Assembly: GCF_000972845.2 (NCBI RefSeq)
Contig: NC_040020.1
Coordinates: 325,915-389,914 of the forward strand
DNA from: Larimichthys crocea
Taxonomy: Eukaryota; Chordata; Actinopteri; Sciaenidae
Length of the DNA stretch: 64,000 nt
Direction of reading: 5' to 3'
The notes beneath the pieces are model-generated. The model ran no database searches. It had not been told where the DNA came from and saw only the letters and a list, made by a program, of their open reading frames with translations. Positions within the stretch are counted from its first letter, which is position 1, and each line of letters begins with the position of its first letter. Position numbers and translations under genes: made by a program. This document shows, one piece after another, positions 38,006-44,599 of this stretch.

Positions 38006-40663
38006 CCCTGCAGCTGAAAATGTCAAAGAGTCGGATTTTAAATTTAAATGAGGACCTGCACTCTTTAATTCTTCTCCTCCCTGAAAAAAACAATTAGACT
38101 TTTGTTACAGCCAGAAAAATCATTTCCACCTTTTCACCTCGTTTTCTCCTCCGTCTCCTTTTTAATCAGGTAAGCCCATTCTCTCCTCCTCCTCATTTTA
38201 TTTTTCCATTTACACTTTCAACAACTCGACGTTTGGACTGAACAGATGCCGATTTCTACTTTAACTCTTTCTGCTCCGGGTTTGGTCTCCACCGACTCCT
38301 GACGAAAGTGTCTAATGATTTATCAGCTAAATGTTTCACTTCATTCAGCAGCTGGTCTTTAATTGTGTCTGTCTGCTGTTTGCCAACAAAACAAGAGGCT
38401 CAAAGAAGCTAAAGCTCCACTGAGCACTGATTGTCAATTCAAACGTGTTGATGTAAAAATATGGATTACTGCAGCCACAGCATCGTGTGTCAAACTTTAT
38501 CACGCAGTCGTCATGCACGAAACATTTTACCGTTGTCCCGTTAAAGGACACCTGTGAGCCGGTTTACGTCCTGCAGGTGGTTCGATCTGTAACAGCCGAT
38601 TCAGCACGACAACAACAAAACAAACTCCAGGCTAAAAACTAAAGTGGGGCTCAGGTGCAGCAGCTGACTCGCTCAGCGCCGCCACCGTCAGGCTGAACTG
38701 TTGCATGTTTTACACTCTGACATGTTGATGTCAACATTAGATCCCTAACCGCTGTTAGCTCATGTTAGAGCAGTTTGTTAGCCAGAAGTTTTCTGGGAAT
38801 GCTGACAGGTAACGGACCCAGTGTCGTGCCAGAACAGGAGCTGGGCTGATTCCAAGTTGCTTAAATCGTTAAAATATTAAATATTATATACTGCACCTTG
38901 AATGAACTCTGGGACAATTTCTATTTACACTAAATTCTGGGAAGAACTTATTATAAAGGGTTCTTTGAAGAACTGAAAAAAAACGAGGCGTACACCAGAT
39001 GAAAACCTGGTTCATGACGCGTTCTCTGGAGAACCTTTTTCTCTTGTTAAAGGTTCTATGGGGAACTGAATGCAAAGAGTCATGAATGCACCACTTTTGG
39101 TGCTTTGAAGAACCTTTTTTTTATGTTGAACAATCTTTATTCCTTTTAAAATGTTCTTATACTGATCACTGGTTCTTTGAGTCGGCCTTGCAGCAACCGG
39201 TTCTTTGAAGAACCAATCGGTAAAAGGTTCCTCGCAGAGCTGGAAAAGGGTTCCCATGTGGCATCACCATGAAAAACTCACTTTAGGTTCAAACTCTTTT
39301 ATTTATTTTTAAGGACATACGCTCGATGAAAAACTGATTCTTGATACGTTCTCTGGAGAACCTTTTTTTTTTTTTTGCTGTTTAAAGTTCTTTGGGGAAC
39401 TGAATCTTTAAGTCATGGCTGCAGCACTTTTGTTAAACCTTTATGTTTAATAATCTGTGTTCCTAAAAAGGTTCTCATACTGATATTCTGTTCTTTGAAG
39501 AACCAACCGGTAAAAGGCTGAAACTTTATTTTTCATGCTGCAGAAACACTTTAAAAATGATTCTAACAACGCTGCGATGTTTTAAAAGTGAACCTGAAAT
39601 AAAAACATGTTCTCTCACAACGTTAAGAAATCGTTTAACAAAACCAGCCGAGCTGTTCATAGATTTCTAAAACGTTCTGCCAACTGGAAAACAAAAGACA
39701 CCAAACAAAGGGAAGGAAACACGGCGTGGTTGGAGGTAATGAGCAAACACAGATGTGGAATGATTCTGAATAAAGCAGCTTCATGTGTTTGAGTAAATGT
39801 TTTTTTTTGCATCATTTTGATACAGTGAGTTTGAGTAAATGTTTTTTTTTGCATCATTTTGATACAGTGAAGTGAAAAAATCTCAGCCAGTCGAGCTGTT
39901 ACTGACACATTTACAGGTTTATTAAATATTCCTTGTGAATTCTTCAGCTCCATGTTAGAGCTCCAAACAAACAGTGATGTTACGTAACATATGAATATTC
40001 AGCAGACTGTGACCTCTCTGCACACGAAGCCAGAGCACGTTTAAAGAGAAACAACGTGTCACCGGCTTCAGTGAAGTGGCTGACGGTAAAATGACAGTAA
40101 TTACTGAGCGTGTTTACCGGCTGTGAGTGTCAGATTATTATGGCTGCTTGCTTGTAGGTTGTGCTCAGACACAAAACCACTAACGCGACTCGTGCCAACT
40201 TCATCCGACAGCTCGTTAACAGAAGCTGCCAGCAGCGCCATTAACGACGCACACTAAGGAACACATCTTTCACATGGCTGGCCACAAATGGGAATGCTGC
40301 TGCGCTGTCTTTGCCAGCGTTTAAAAGTTGTTAAAACATAAAATGAAAGTTTACGGCAGGAGCTCCAACACCTGCTGCTGGCTGCTCGTCACCTGAGAGA
40401 GATTAGACATCCAGCCTGCTGCTTCATTTGTGGCCTGTGCACTCGACACTGAGACATTTTTCTTAAAACTTCATGTTATTGTCTATGGAAGTGTTTAACA
40501 GGCCCTACCTGGTGGCAGATCTCGTGGACGACCACCATCGTCAGCTCCATCTGATAGGACGAGGACGACACCTCGGCGTCCAGCAGGATCTTCTGCTCCA
40601 CGAACACACTCAGCCCCCAGTTCTCCATGGCGGCGTAGGGATGTTTGGGCACCGCCAACAAGT
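6449..40663 (-). CDS. trhde: trhde (TRH-degrading ectoenzyme, M1 aminopeptidase), partial, five exon copies
   Basis: Partial multi-exon gene on the minus strand. The product is expected to be a type II membrane zinc ectopeptidase of family M1 (gluzincin) that removes the pyroglutamyl residue from thyrotropin-releasing hormone outside the cell. Exons seen, in transcription order, are 40509-40663, its duplicate 37015-37169, 17109-17222, 6859-6996 and 6449-6514. Using one duplicate, they join in phase into about 157 continuous codons covering [23 protein letters not shown] and KEGFAHYFE. These match remembered vertebrate TRHDE much better than ANPEP, ENPEP or LNPEP, for example [11 protein letters not shown] and [10 protein letters not shown]. 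The N-terminal cytoplasmic, membrane and early ectodomain exons should lie to the right of the window. The C-terminal ERAP1-like exons should lie to its left. Which of the two fish paralogues (trhde.1 or trhde.2) this is cannot be told from this fragment. Confidence 0.93.
6515..6858 (-). other. Probable GC-AG intron of trhde
   Basis: Minus-strand intron of 344 bp. It starts GCGAGT and ends CTGTAG. The 5' site matches the consensus of GC-AG introns, where strong flanking complementarity (AG/GC-AGT) compensates for the C. Only this donor keeps the frame between the two flanking trhde exons. Confidence 0.75.
6859..6996 (-). CDS. trhde: trhde exon ([15 protein letters not shown]...WIAYKK)
   Basis: Exon of 138 bp (46 codons, phase 0 to phase 0). 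It begins [19 protein letters not shown] and ends FDWIAYKK, following directly from WNM of the previous exon. It is thermolysin-like domain sequence downstream of the zinc site. The acceptor is TCTTCAG. The donor appears to be the rare GC type: AAAAAG/GCGAGT. The nearest GT lies 4 bases further on and would break the frame, while the GC site joins in phase to GAALIRML in the next exon. A substitution to QEVEQ where I recall QEVLQ in mammals is ordinary divergence. Confidence 0.95.
7172..7246 (+). mobile_element. L2-type LINE 3' end fragment
   Basis: GTCAGCTGTGATAGGCTCCA, then a CCAGCCC stretch and GGTTACAGATAATGGATGG. This matches the conserved 3' tail of teleost L2/Maui-type LINEs. It is 5'-truncated, as usual. 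Confidence 0.75.
7840..8265. repeat. Degenerate internal repeats of about 200 bp
   Basis: Related blocks begin near 7850, 8030 and 8185. They share CTG(C)TGGGATC(T/A)GG followed by TAATTCAT-like sequence. They are strongly diverged and of unknown family. Confidence 0.35.
8946..10248 (+). CDS. Spliced Tc1/mariner-type (DDE_3) transposase with a lost catalytic Glu; join 8946-9124, 9477-10248
   Basis: Two-exon reading frame of 316 codons. Exon 1 starts at the ATG of [19 protein letters not shown] and ends CACGA/GTAAGT. Exon 2 follows a pyrimidine-rich acceptor (ACTTCCACAG). The junction restores one Asp codon (GA|T) and gives [13 protein letters not shown]. Residues 1-110 hold paired-like helix-turn-helix regions for end binding. 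The DDE core shows FSD at about residue 136 and FQDNDPQHT with Asp at about 220. The expected acid in NPIE(N/R)xW is NPIKRVW, with Lys at about 253, 32 residues after the second Asp. The codon is AAG in ATCAAG, one CpG transition from GAG. The family usually runs to about 340 residues, so this is near full length with no stop or frameshift. An in-frame ATG at 8865 is an alternative start. It sits inside a trhde intron, antisense to that gene. It could be a recently inactivated element or a co-opted gene. Confidence 0.85.
9125..9476 (+). other. Intron of the transposase gene
   Basis: 352-bp GT-AG intron. The donor is GTAAGT and the acceptor is TTTTTTCCTGACTTCCACAG. Unspliced, the frame hits TAA one base into the donor. 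Splicing restores the frame in phase 2. Confidence 0.85.
10358..10363 (+). terminator. Polyadenylation signal AATAAA of the transposase gene
   Basis: AATAAA lies 110 bp after the transposase stop codon. A GT-rich stretch (ATTGTGTGTCTGTCC) follows about 20 bp further on, as expected for a vertebrate cleavage site. Confidence 0.65.
10420..12035. other. Intronic stretch without a recognisable gene
   Basis: Holds a CA microsatellite at 11659-11682. An open frame at 11131-11490 has no recognised domain and no splice context. Confidence 0.45.
12051..12174 (-). mobile_element. tRNA-derived SINE, complete, with target-site duplication
   Basis: On the minus strand it starts GGGGCGGTCGGTAGCGTAGT. It has an A box (GGTAGCGTAGTGGG, 12152-12165) and a B box (GATTCGAATCC, 12089-12099) at tRNA-like spacing. 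It ends in an A/T-rich TAAATAAATAAATAG tail. The flanks ATGAGCACCATCTAT (12036-12050) and ATGAGTACCATTTAT (12175-12189) form a 15-bp target-site duplication with 2 mismatches. Confidence 0.88.
12190..14690. other. Intronic stretch without a recognisable gene
   Basis: Short TG tracts at about 14022-14039 and 14472-14491. Nothing else is recognised. Open frames here lack domains. Confidence 0.45.
14693..14966 (+). repeat. Dispersed repeat R2, copy 1
   Basis: Copy of a repeat found three times in this window. It begins GAAGTGAAGCCACAA, runs through CTAACGTCCACTTGAGGCTG and AGCAGAAATAAACATG, and ends near TTGATTGACAGGTGGG. No terminal repeats were found. The family name is not known to me. Confidence 0.9.
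14967..17108. other. Intronic stretch without a recognisable gene
   Basis: Unique-looking sequence between R2 copy 1 and the trhde exon at 17109. Open frames (for example 15682-16101 minus) have no recognisable domain. Confidence 0.45.
17109..17222 (-). CDS. trhde: trhde exon with third zinc ligand ([11 protein letters not shown])
   Basis: Exon of 114 bp (38 codons, phase 0 at both ends). The acceptor is a pyrimidine-rich TCTTTCAG and the donor is ATG/GTGAGT. It starts [20 protein letters not shown] and ends in FPKWNM. This is the segment directly after HEXXH in M1 peptidases. The glutamate of KEGFAHYFE (in the HEXXH-(X)18-E spacing) is the third zinc ligand. Spacing from HEICH to this Glu is intact when the exon is joined to either catalytic exon copy. 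It is about 19.8 kb downstream of copy A. Confidence 0.95.
18990..19062 (-). repeat. tRNA-like segment, possible SINE head
   Basis: On the minus strand, CAGCCGAGCGGTCTG resembles an A box of tRNA-Leu/Ser type. GGTTTGAATCC about 33 bp on is a good B box. No cloverleaf acceptor stem or tail was confirmed, so a SINE remnant is more likely than a tRNA gene. Confidence 0.35.
19351..19437. repeat. Near-perfect palindrome, 43-bp arms
   Basis: Arms 19351-19393 and 19395-19437 match at 41 of 43 positions around a single central G. Both mismatches are GCG versus ACA (CpG-type transitions). It could extrude a cruciform or fold as a long hairpin RNA. Confidence 0.95.
19656..19682. repeat. (CTT)n microsatellite
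   Basis: About 8 CTT units. Confidence 0.95.
20932..21699. mobile_element. Non-autonomous hAT-like element (768 bp) carrying a 28S rRNA fragment
   Basis: The left end is CAGGGTTCTCCAAACT and the right end, reversed, is CAGGGGTCCCCAAACT. Both are followed by the GGCCC-rich sub-terminal sequence typical of one class of hAT (Charlie-like) elements. The 8-bp flanks GTTTAGAC and GGTTAGCC agree at 6 of 8. No transposase frame is present. Confidence 0.8.
21172..21445 (+). pseudogene. 28S rRNA fragment (D2 expansion segment), inside a hAT-like element
   Basis: GCGCAGTCTGCCCGGGGGAT, then GGGTCAGGGACGGCCGC, GGTGCGCCGCGACCGGCTCT, TCGGCTTGGAAAGGCTCGGG and GCTCGCTGCGCCCTCTCCG. This reads in order as the sense strand of the teleost large-subunit rRNA D2 region, as I remember it. 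Only about 270 bp is present. It is not a functional rRNA gene. Confidence 0.85.
21899..22030. repeat. 22-bp tandem repeat, 6 copies
   Basis: Six exact-length units of GAC(G/A)GTCTGTATCTAACCCA plus GG. The first two have G and the last four have A at position 4. Confidence 0.97.
22720..23600. repeat. Degenerate GGACCAG-rich repeat region
   Basis: Many diverged copies of TTCTGGACCAGTTGGATCC-like motifs, each about 50-70 bp apart. It reads as an old decayed minisatellite. Open frames here are by-products. Confidence 0.5.
23783..23956. repeat. Two (TG)n microsatellites
   Basis: TG tracts at 23783-23817 and about 23911-23956. Confidence 0.95.
24835..24990 (+). mobile_element. Possible retroposon 3' tail
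   Basis: TTGTTGTCTCAGTGCTTCGT, then GCGATGACGATAAAGTTCAG. This resembles the common LINE 3' ending GTGCAATGACAATAAAGTT in fish genomes. Family and 5' limit are uncertain. Confidence 0.35.
25505..25665 (+). mobile_element. Degenerate LINE ORF2 C-terminal remnant
   Basis: Fragments such as SITV, AAATG and CTGAGGCGTGCAGG resemble the region after the reverse transcriptase of CR1/L2/RTE-type LINEs. The frame is broken by stops. Family assignment is not possible by eye. Confidence 0.4.
26106..26305. repeat. (TG)n and (AC)n microsatellites
   Basis: TG tract at 26106-26138 and AC tract at about 26264-26305, about 125 bp apart and opposite in polarity. Confidence 0.95.
26736..26826. promoter_or_regulatory. 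Non-coding block, paralogous to 58020-58110 (candidate enhancer or old repeat)
   Basis: 91 bp matching 58020-58110 without gaps (75 of 91 identical). Both begin GAGATGATTTATGGCT and share ATGCAAACA, ATAAATTATCCACTT and AAAACACTGCAG. POU/homeodomain-like AT-rich motifs lie within it. There is no open frame of note. Function is inferred only from the ungapped similarity. Confidence 0.5.
26851..26883. repeat. (TG)n microsatellite
   Basis: About 16 TG units, 25 bp after the non-coding block. Confidence 0.95.
27255..27610. repeat. Dispersed repeat R3, copy 1 (diverged)
   Basis: Shares, in order with 28520-28990, a GATA(C/T)(C/T)AAGTC block, TTCAAGAACTCTT, TCTCCTCA and ACACGG(G/A)GCAAG. Unknown family. 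Confidence 0.5.
28520..28990. repeat. Dispersed repeat R3, copy 2 (diverged)
   Basis: Partner of 27255-27610 in the same orientation, with larger internal gaps. Confidence 0.5.
28991..30132. other. Intronic stretch without a recognisable gene
   Basis: No exon, repeat family or RNA gene recognised. Confidence 0.4.
30133..30798. mobile_element. Foldback MITE with inverted repeats of about 190 bp, hAT-like TSD
   Basis: The left arm starts CATAGACATATATACATAGA and the right arm ends TCTATGTATACATGTCTATG. The arms stay complementary through GATCTGCC, CATTTCCTGTTATTAGTTTA and GGCGCTTT. A CA/TG tract lies in the loop. The flanks AGCAGAAG and AGCGGAAG form an 8-bp target-site duplication with one mismatch. 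The left arm carries one extra 14-bp unit. Confidence 0.9.
30999..31031. repeat. (TG)n microsatellite
   Basis: About 16 TG units. Confidence 0.95.
31100..32810. other. Intronic stretch without a recognisable gene
   Basis: A GA-rich tract lies at about 31109-31133. Otherwise it is unique-looking. Confidence 0.4.
32815..33075. repeat. Interspersed repeat fragment of GTCCCCAC type
   Basis: CGTCCTTGTTTTTGTTACAC with GTGAGGACC, a GGGGACCGACC block and a terminal GTCCCCACAACATGACAAAC resemble a common teleost interspersed repeat. A related short piece lies at about 7258-7330 (GTCCCCACAATGTCTG). Confidence 0.45.
33177..33220. repeat. (CTTT)n microsatellite
   Basis: About 11 TTTC units. Confidence 0.97.
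34072..34345 (+). repeat. Dispersed repeat R2, copy 2
   Basis: Nearly identical to 14693-14966 from GCAGTTCCTCTAACGTCCAC onward. It contains an extra segment with GCAGGATTAAGAGCGTGGAC that copy 3 also has. Confidence 0.92.
34916..34976. repeat. (AC)n microsatellite
   Basis: About 30 AC units. It is preceded by TGTTGTTGCCCGAGGAGCTT, which also precedes the CA tract at 42775. Confidence 0.97.
35357..36095. repeat. Tandem degenerate units rich in GGTTCTTTGAAGAACC palindromes
   Basis: Units starting near 35357, 35595 and 35930 share GGTTCTTTGGGGAACTGAAT, with perfect palindromes such as 35805-35820. The cluster begins outside duplication copy A, extends into it, and is repeated in copy B (38940-39520). 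Confidence 0.75.
37015..37169 (-). CDS. trhde: trhde catalytic exon (AMENWG and HEXXH), downstream duplicate (copy A)
   Basis: Second copy of the 155-bp M1 active-site exon, with the same acceptor (TTTGCAG) and donor (CAG/GTAGGG) and identical encoded residues. HEICHQ sits at its 3' end. The next exon starts exactly at WFGDL, so the zinc-binding helix is split across an intron, as I recall for vertebrate TRHDE. Because the exon is 155 bp, splicing both copies in series shifts the frame. Read after copy B, this copy gives a TGA at its 18th codon. A functional message can hold only one of the pair. No splice-site or coding defect separates the two, so sequence alone does not say which is used. 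Confidence 0.92.
37960..38001. repeat. (TG)n microsatellite in duplication copy A
   Basis: About 21 TG units. The equivalent tract in copy B is at 41454-41493. Confidence 0.95.
38940..39520. repeat. GGTTCTTTGAAGAACC palindrome cluster, duplication copy B
   Basis: Duplicate of the 35.5-36.1 kb cluster. It has perfect palindromes at 39199-39214 and near 39490. Confidence 0.75.
40509..40663 (-). CDS. trhde: trhde catalytic exon (AMENWG and HEXXH), upstream duplicate (copy B)
   Basis: This is a 155-bp exon with acceptor TTTGCAG before ACTTGTTGG and donor CAG/GTAGGG. It enters in phase 1 (the first codon is split as G|AC for Asp) and leaves in phase 0. It encodes [17 protein letters not shown], then a segment ending in [14 protein letters not shown] is the M1 exopeptidase motif that binds the substrate N-terminus. 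HEICH is the HEXXH motif, with two zinc-ligand histidines and the catalytic glutamate. The protein product is identical to that of the second copy 3494 bp away. The two coding differences between the copies are synonymous (GTC/GTG valine and TCC/TCG serine). It lies in the right-hand unit of a tandem duplication, so transcription reaches it first. Confidence 0.9.
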
Positions 40664-41451
40664 CTGCAAACCACAGGAAACAACTCGTTATATCTTTCAC
40701 ACTGAAAGTGTTTCCCCATTAATAAACTCCGGTGAGATTCCACCATTAAAATAAAAAGCGACGCCGGCTTTGACAGAATGACTGCTGGCATCGGAGCAGA
40801 TCCCATTTTGGGTTAAAATTAAACTCATGAGTCATTTTAACAACCTGCCAAAGAATCCTTTTTATCCCCACAACATGGATACACGGAGCCTATACATATA
40901 ACTCTACATATATCTGTACGGGAGAGAGGGAGGGAGGGAGGAAAGATGACGAGAGCGAGAGAGGAGATGAAAAGGAAGGAGGAAGAAGAAGAGAAGGAGC
41001 TGAAAAAAGGAGTTTACCTTCAGTGGAGAAGGTTTATCAGAGCGGGGAGGGAGTGAATGTGCAGGAGTGGAGTAACCTCCCGGAAAAACAGTCGAGTAAA
41101 ACTCAAGTCCACTGGAAGTTTGAGTCAAAGTGGTGACGCATGCTGCACTGACTTTAAAGTGAACTGTGAAATGTCCACACACGAACTCAACATCTGTGTC
41201 AGCTCATAGAACACACGGCTTTGTTTTGTGTAAATAAAGGTTTTCGAATATGACGACACTGCTCACACTTCACAGCATCAGCAACATGATTTAAAATGAG
41301 TTTGACAATGAGTCCTGGAAAAGCTGACACTGCGGCTGGTTCTGTAGTTTAGATACTGAACCGTGATTTCTTCCTTCGGATCGGCTCGATTCTCTGTTTG
41401 TTTAAACATCAGCAGAGAGCGAAGAATCAAACCGAGCCAAGAAAAAGAAAA

Positions 41452-41453
<2 letters not shown>

Positions 41454-41493
<40 letters not shown>
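41454..41493. repeat. (TG)n microsatellite in duplication copy B
   Basis: About 20 TG units. Confidence 0.95.
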
Positions 41494-41497
<4 letters not shown>

Positions 41498-42303
41498 CCC
41501 TGCAGCTGAAAATGTCAAAGAGTCGGATTTTAAATTTAAATGTGGACCTGCACTCTTTAATTCTTCTCCTCCCTGAAAAACAATTAGACTTTTGTTACAG
41601 CCAGAAAAATCATTTCCACCTTTTCACCTCGTTTTCTCCTCCGTCTCCTTTTTAATCAGGTAACCCCGTTCTCTCCTCCTCCTCATTTTATTTTCCATTT
41701 ACACTTTCAACAACTCGACGTTTGGACTGAACAGATGCCGATTTCTACTTTAACTCTTTCTGCTCCAGCTTTGGTCTCCACCGACTCCTGACGGAAGTAT
41801 CTAATGATTTATCTGCTAAATGTTTCACTTCATCCAGCAGCTAGTCTCTAACTGTGTCTGTCTGCTGTTTGCCAACAAAACAAGAGGCTCAAAGAAGCTA
41901 AAGCTCCACTGAGCACTGTTGATGTAAAAATATGGATTACTGCAGCCACAGCATCGTGTGTCAAACTTTATCACGCAGTCGTCATGCACGAAACATTTTA
42001 CCGTTGTCCCGTTAAAGGACACCTGTGAGCCGGTTTACGTCCTGCAGGTGGTTCGATCTGTAACAGCCGATTCAGCACGACAACAAAAAACAAACTCCAG
42101 GATAAAAACTAAAGTGGGGCTCAGGTGCAGCAGCTGACCCGCTCACCGCGGCACCGTCACGCCGTTTTACACTCTAACATGTTGATGTCAACATTAGATC
42201 CCTAACCGCTGTTAGCTCATGTTAGAGCAGTTTGATAGCCGGGCTGCCAGGACCGTGAGCTCAAAGCACCGGGGGAGTGTTAGTGTTTGTACCACAGGCG
42301 TTT

Positions 42304-42338
42304 AGAAGAAGAAGAAGAAGAAGAAGAAGAAGAAGAAA
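42304..42338. repeat. (GAA)n microsatellite, only in duplication copy B
   Basis: About 11 AGA units at the end of the insertion of about 96 bp that copy A lacks. Confidence 0.95.
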
Positions 42339-42619
42339 TTTTCTGGGAATGCTGACAGGTAACGGACCCAGTGTCATGCCAGAACAGGAGCTGGGCTGAT
42401 TCCAAGTTGCTTAAATCGTTTTTTGTTCCTCGCATAAAAACCTTCAGGCGACACTCTGAGCCTCAGTTTGTACGTTCTGTTTCAGTTCCTCCACACGGAC
42501 CGGAGCTGTCAATCATCAGAGACATCATGTGACATCACCTCAGCGTGACAGCTGTCAATCATCACACGAGCTGTGGGTTATTGTTGCTGCTCTTTGTCGA
42601 CAGCTCGTACGGCGAGGTG

Positions 42620-42620
<1 letters not shown>

Positions 42621-42664
<44 letters not shown>

Positions 42665-42772
42665 GAAATTAGATTCAGTTCACGCTCTCCGTCGTCGCTC
42701 TCGTGGCTCCTCTGGTGTTCTACCTGCGTTCTGTCGCCTCCTGTAGCCTGTTGTTGTTGCCCGAGGAGCTTT

Positions 42773-42831
<59 letters not shown>

Positions 42832-43031
42832 CTCAACACAGGTGGATTCACACACAGTGTGTGAACCAACGTGTAGTTATTCATCACTTCTGTTGCTCGT
42901 TTGTTCTAATTATCGGGACTTTATTAATGACTTACATAAAAAAAAGTTGTTATTGTTTACAGTCAGACACAGTGTGAAGTTTAAATTGGGAGTTGGTGTC
43001 ACACATCAGCACGCCGCCTGCTGTTTGTGCG

Positions 43032-43084
<53 letters not shown>
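42621..43084. repeat. Three long (AC)n microsatellites and linked repeats
   Basis: AC tracts at 42621-42662, 42775-42828 and 43030-43084. The spacer after the first (GATTCAGTTCACGCTCTCCG to TCGCCTCCTGTAGCC) recurs at 46767-46842. A long open frame across this region is just the CA tract read as Thr-His. Confidence 0.9.
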
Positions 43085-43087
<3 letters not shown>

Positions 43088-43125
43088 GAGAAAATTAAAC
43101 TCAGAAATATCACCATCGTCTGGAA
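42890..43125. repeat. Dispersed repeat R4, copy 1
   Basis: Shares TCGTTTGTTCTAATTATC, TTTACAGTCAGAC, GTGTGAAGTTTAAATTGGGA and AAACTCAGA with 44330-44590, in the same order. Confidence 0.7.
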
Positions 43126-44329
43126 AAAGTTTTTCAAACTTGAAATGTTGCTGAGTGTTTATATTCTGAATCTGACACACTGGACCTTTAAAGGTCAGAG
43201 AGGTTGGGAACCACACATGTAGCTCATAAGAGGACTGACAGCTGTGGCCCAAATAACTTTGGTCCGGTGAGTTTTATACGATGATTTACAAGATGAGCCG
43301 GTCCTGAAAGTTGTTCTGAGTCGACGTGAATGTTCAAATAAAGAAATAATCCTGGCAGCAGAGACGACCCGGCTCAGTCAGCTGTTTGATGAAAGCCCGA
43401 CTCTGCAGCAGCTGTCAGTCACTCTGTCTGGAAGTTAATCAGGTGTGAACACAAACCACGATGGGACTCCTCGCATCAGCCCCGGACGGCCTCTCTTACC
43501 CAGCATGCATCTTTTTTCTGCCTGAAGGTTGGAGTGGATCTATTCCTGGAAGGTGTCAGGAGACTTAATGTATGGTAGTACTACATTAAAATGTAAATTT
43601 ACTCACACACACTAACCTGCAGCCTTAACTGATGAAAACAGTCAAACTGAAAACATCTTTTACAGATTATAAAAACCTTAAAGAAGTCTTATTATAAGAC
43701 AGTTCCAGGTGTCGTAATGACATGTATGTGGAACAGCTAGACTCGTGGTTATCGTCATCAGAAATAAACTTAATCCACTCTCGTCTCAGGTCAGCTGAGC
43801 TTTGCTCTTTTTTAACCTTATATGGAATATGTTAATGAGCCCGTTAGTGATGTCACCAGGGGCTTGAAATCTGAACAGCGTGTTTTGAGACAGCGTGGCT
43901 GCAACAGCTCACGCAAAACGCAGGCACCCCAAATTCAAAAATATGAATGTAGAAGAGCTGAATTATTTTTTTTATTTTTATAATATGTTCCCTTTAATGT
44001 GGCTCCAACATAGAGACTTCTTCATGCTGGGAACACTGGTCCTTTAAATTAATGTAAATTTAACGCACCAATATGAGATTTATTTTAAGGGCTCGTGTAA
44101 AACTGGCTCCAGTTTTGCACTGTCAGACATTCGGCCTGAGAGTGAGACAGAGAGTCGGAGAGTGAGACAGTCTCTGGCTGCCTGGAGACATAAAAACAGC
44201 TGCTGCACACAGAAAACTCTCCGACTGTGTTTCTCAGTTTCTGTCCCAGTTTTCCAGCAGCTGAAGAAGAAACGCGACAAACAAACACGACACAGAAAGT
44301 CGCCCACACCCACACACGTGTGCAGATGT

Positions 44330-44590
44330 TCCTCGTTTGTTCTAATTATCTTCAGTCTGTTCGTTGTGTATTAGGAGGCGGCGGCGGCGGCGGCGGCGGC
44401 GGCGAGAGTGAGTGAACCGAACGCCGACCGGCTCCGTCCGTCGAGTCCTGCTGTTGTTTACAGTCAGACGTGTGAAGTTTAAATTGGGAACTTCAGAGCA
44501 TCACACATATCAGCCGCCCGCAGTGTGTCTGGCACCTTCAGAAGCAGATGAAGTTAATTTGAACACGCTGAAAATGAAACTCAGAGAAGT
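44330..44590. repeat. Dispersed repeat R4, copy 2
   Basis: Partner of 42890-43125. It holds the (GGC)n tract instead of the long CA tract. Confidence 0.7.
44374..44404. repeat. (GGC)n trinucleotide repeat
   Basis: About 9-10 GGC units, the only GC-rich microsatellite in the window. Confidence 0.95.
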
Positions 44591-44599
44591 CACGGACTG

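Larger units (their letters stand above)
35469..38870. repeat. Tandem segmental duplication, copy A (with trhde catalytic exon)
   Basis: About 3.4 kb that is nearly identical, in direct orientation, to 38879-42420. It begins ATATTATATACTGCACC (after shared AA) and ends CCAAGTTGCTTAAATCGTT. It holds a GGTTCTTTGAAGAACC-type repeat cluster, the catalytic exon, a purine-rich tract and a TG microsatellite. Differences from copy B are scattered substitutions and short indels. Confidence 0.95.
38879..42420. repeat. Tandem segmental duplication, copy B (with trhde catalytic exon)
   Basis: Second copy, about 3.54 kb, immediately after copy A. About 8 bases (AAAATATT) at 38871-38878 separate the end of A from the start of B. 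B-specific changes include a 17-bp insertion near 38931, a local duplication of about 43 bp near 39788-39874, and an insertion of about 96 bp (from 42241) that ends in a GAA microsatellite. It also has small deletions near 41919 and 42170. Confidence 0.95.

Noticed and set aside
37015..40663. Both catalytic exons spliced into one protein
   Set aside because: 155 bp is not a multiple of three. Serial inclusion gives a stop at codon 18 of the second copy.
42545..43222. 225-codon plus-strand open frame
   Set aside because: Made of three CA microsatellites read as Thr-His. No domain, and the flanks are repeats.
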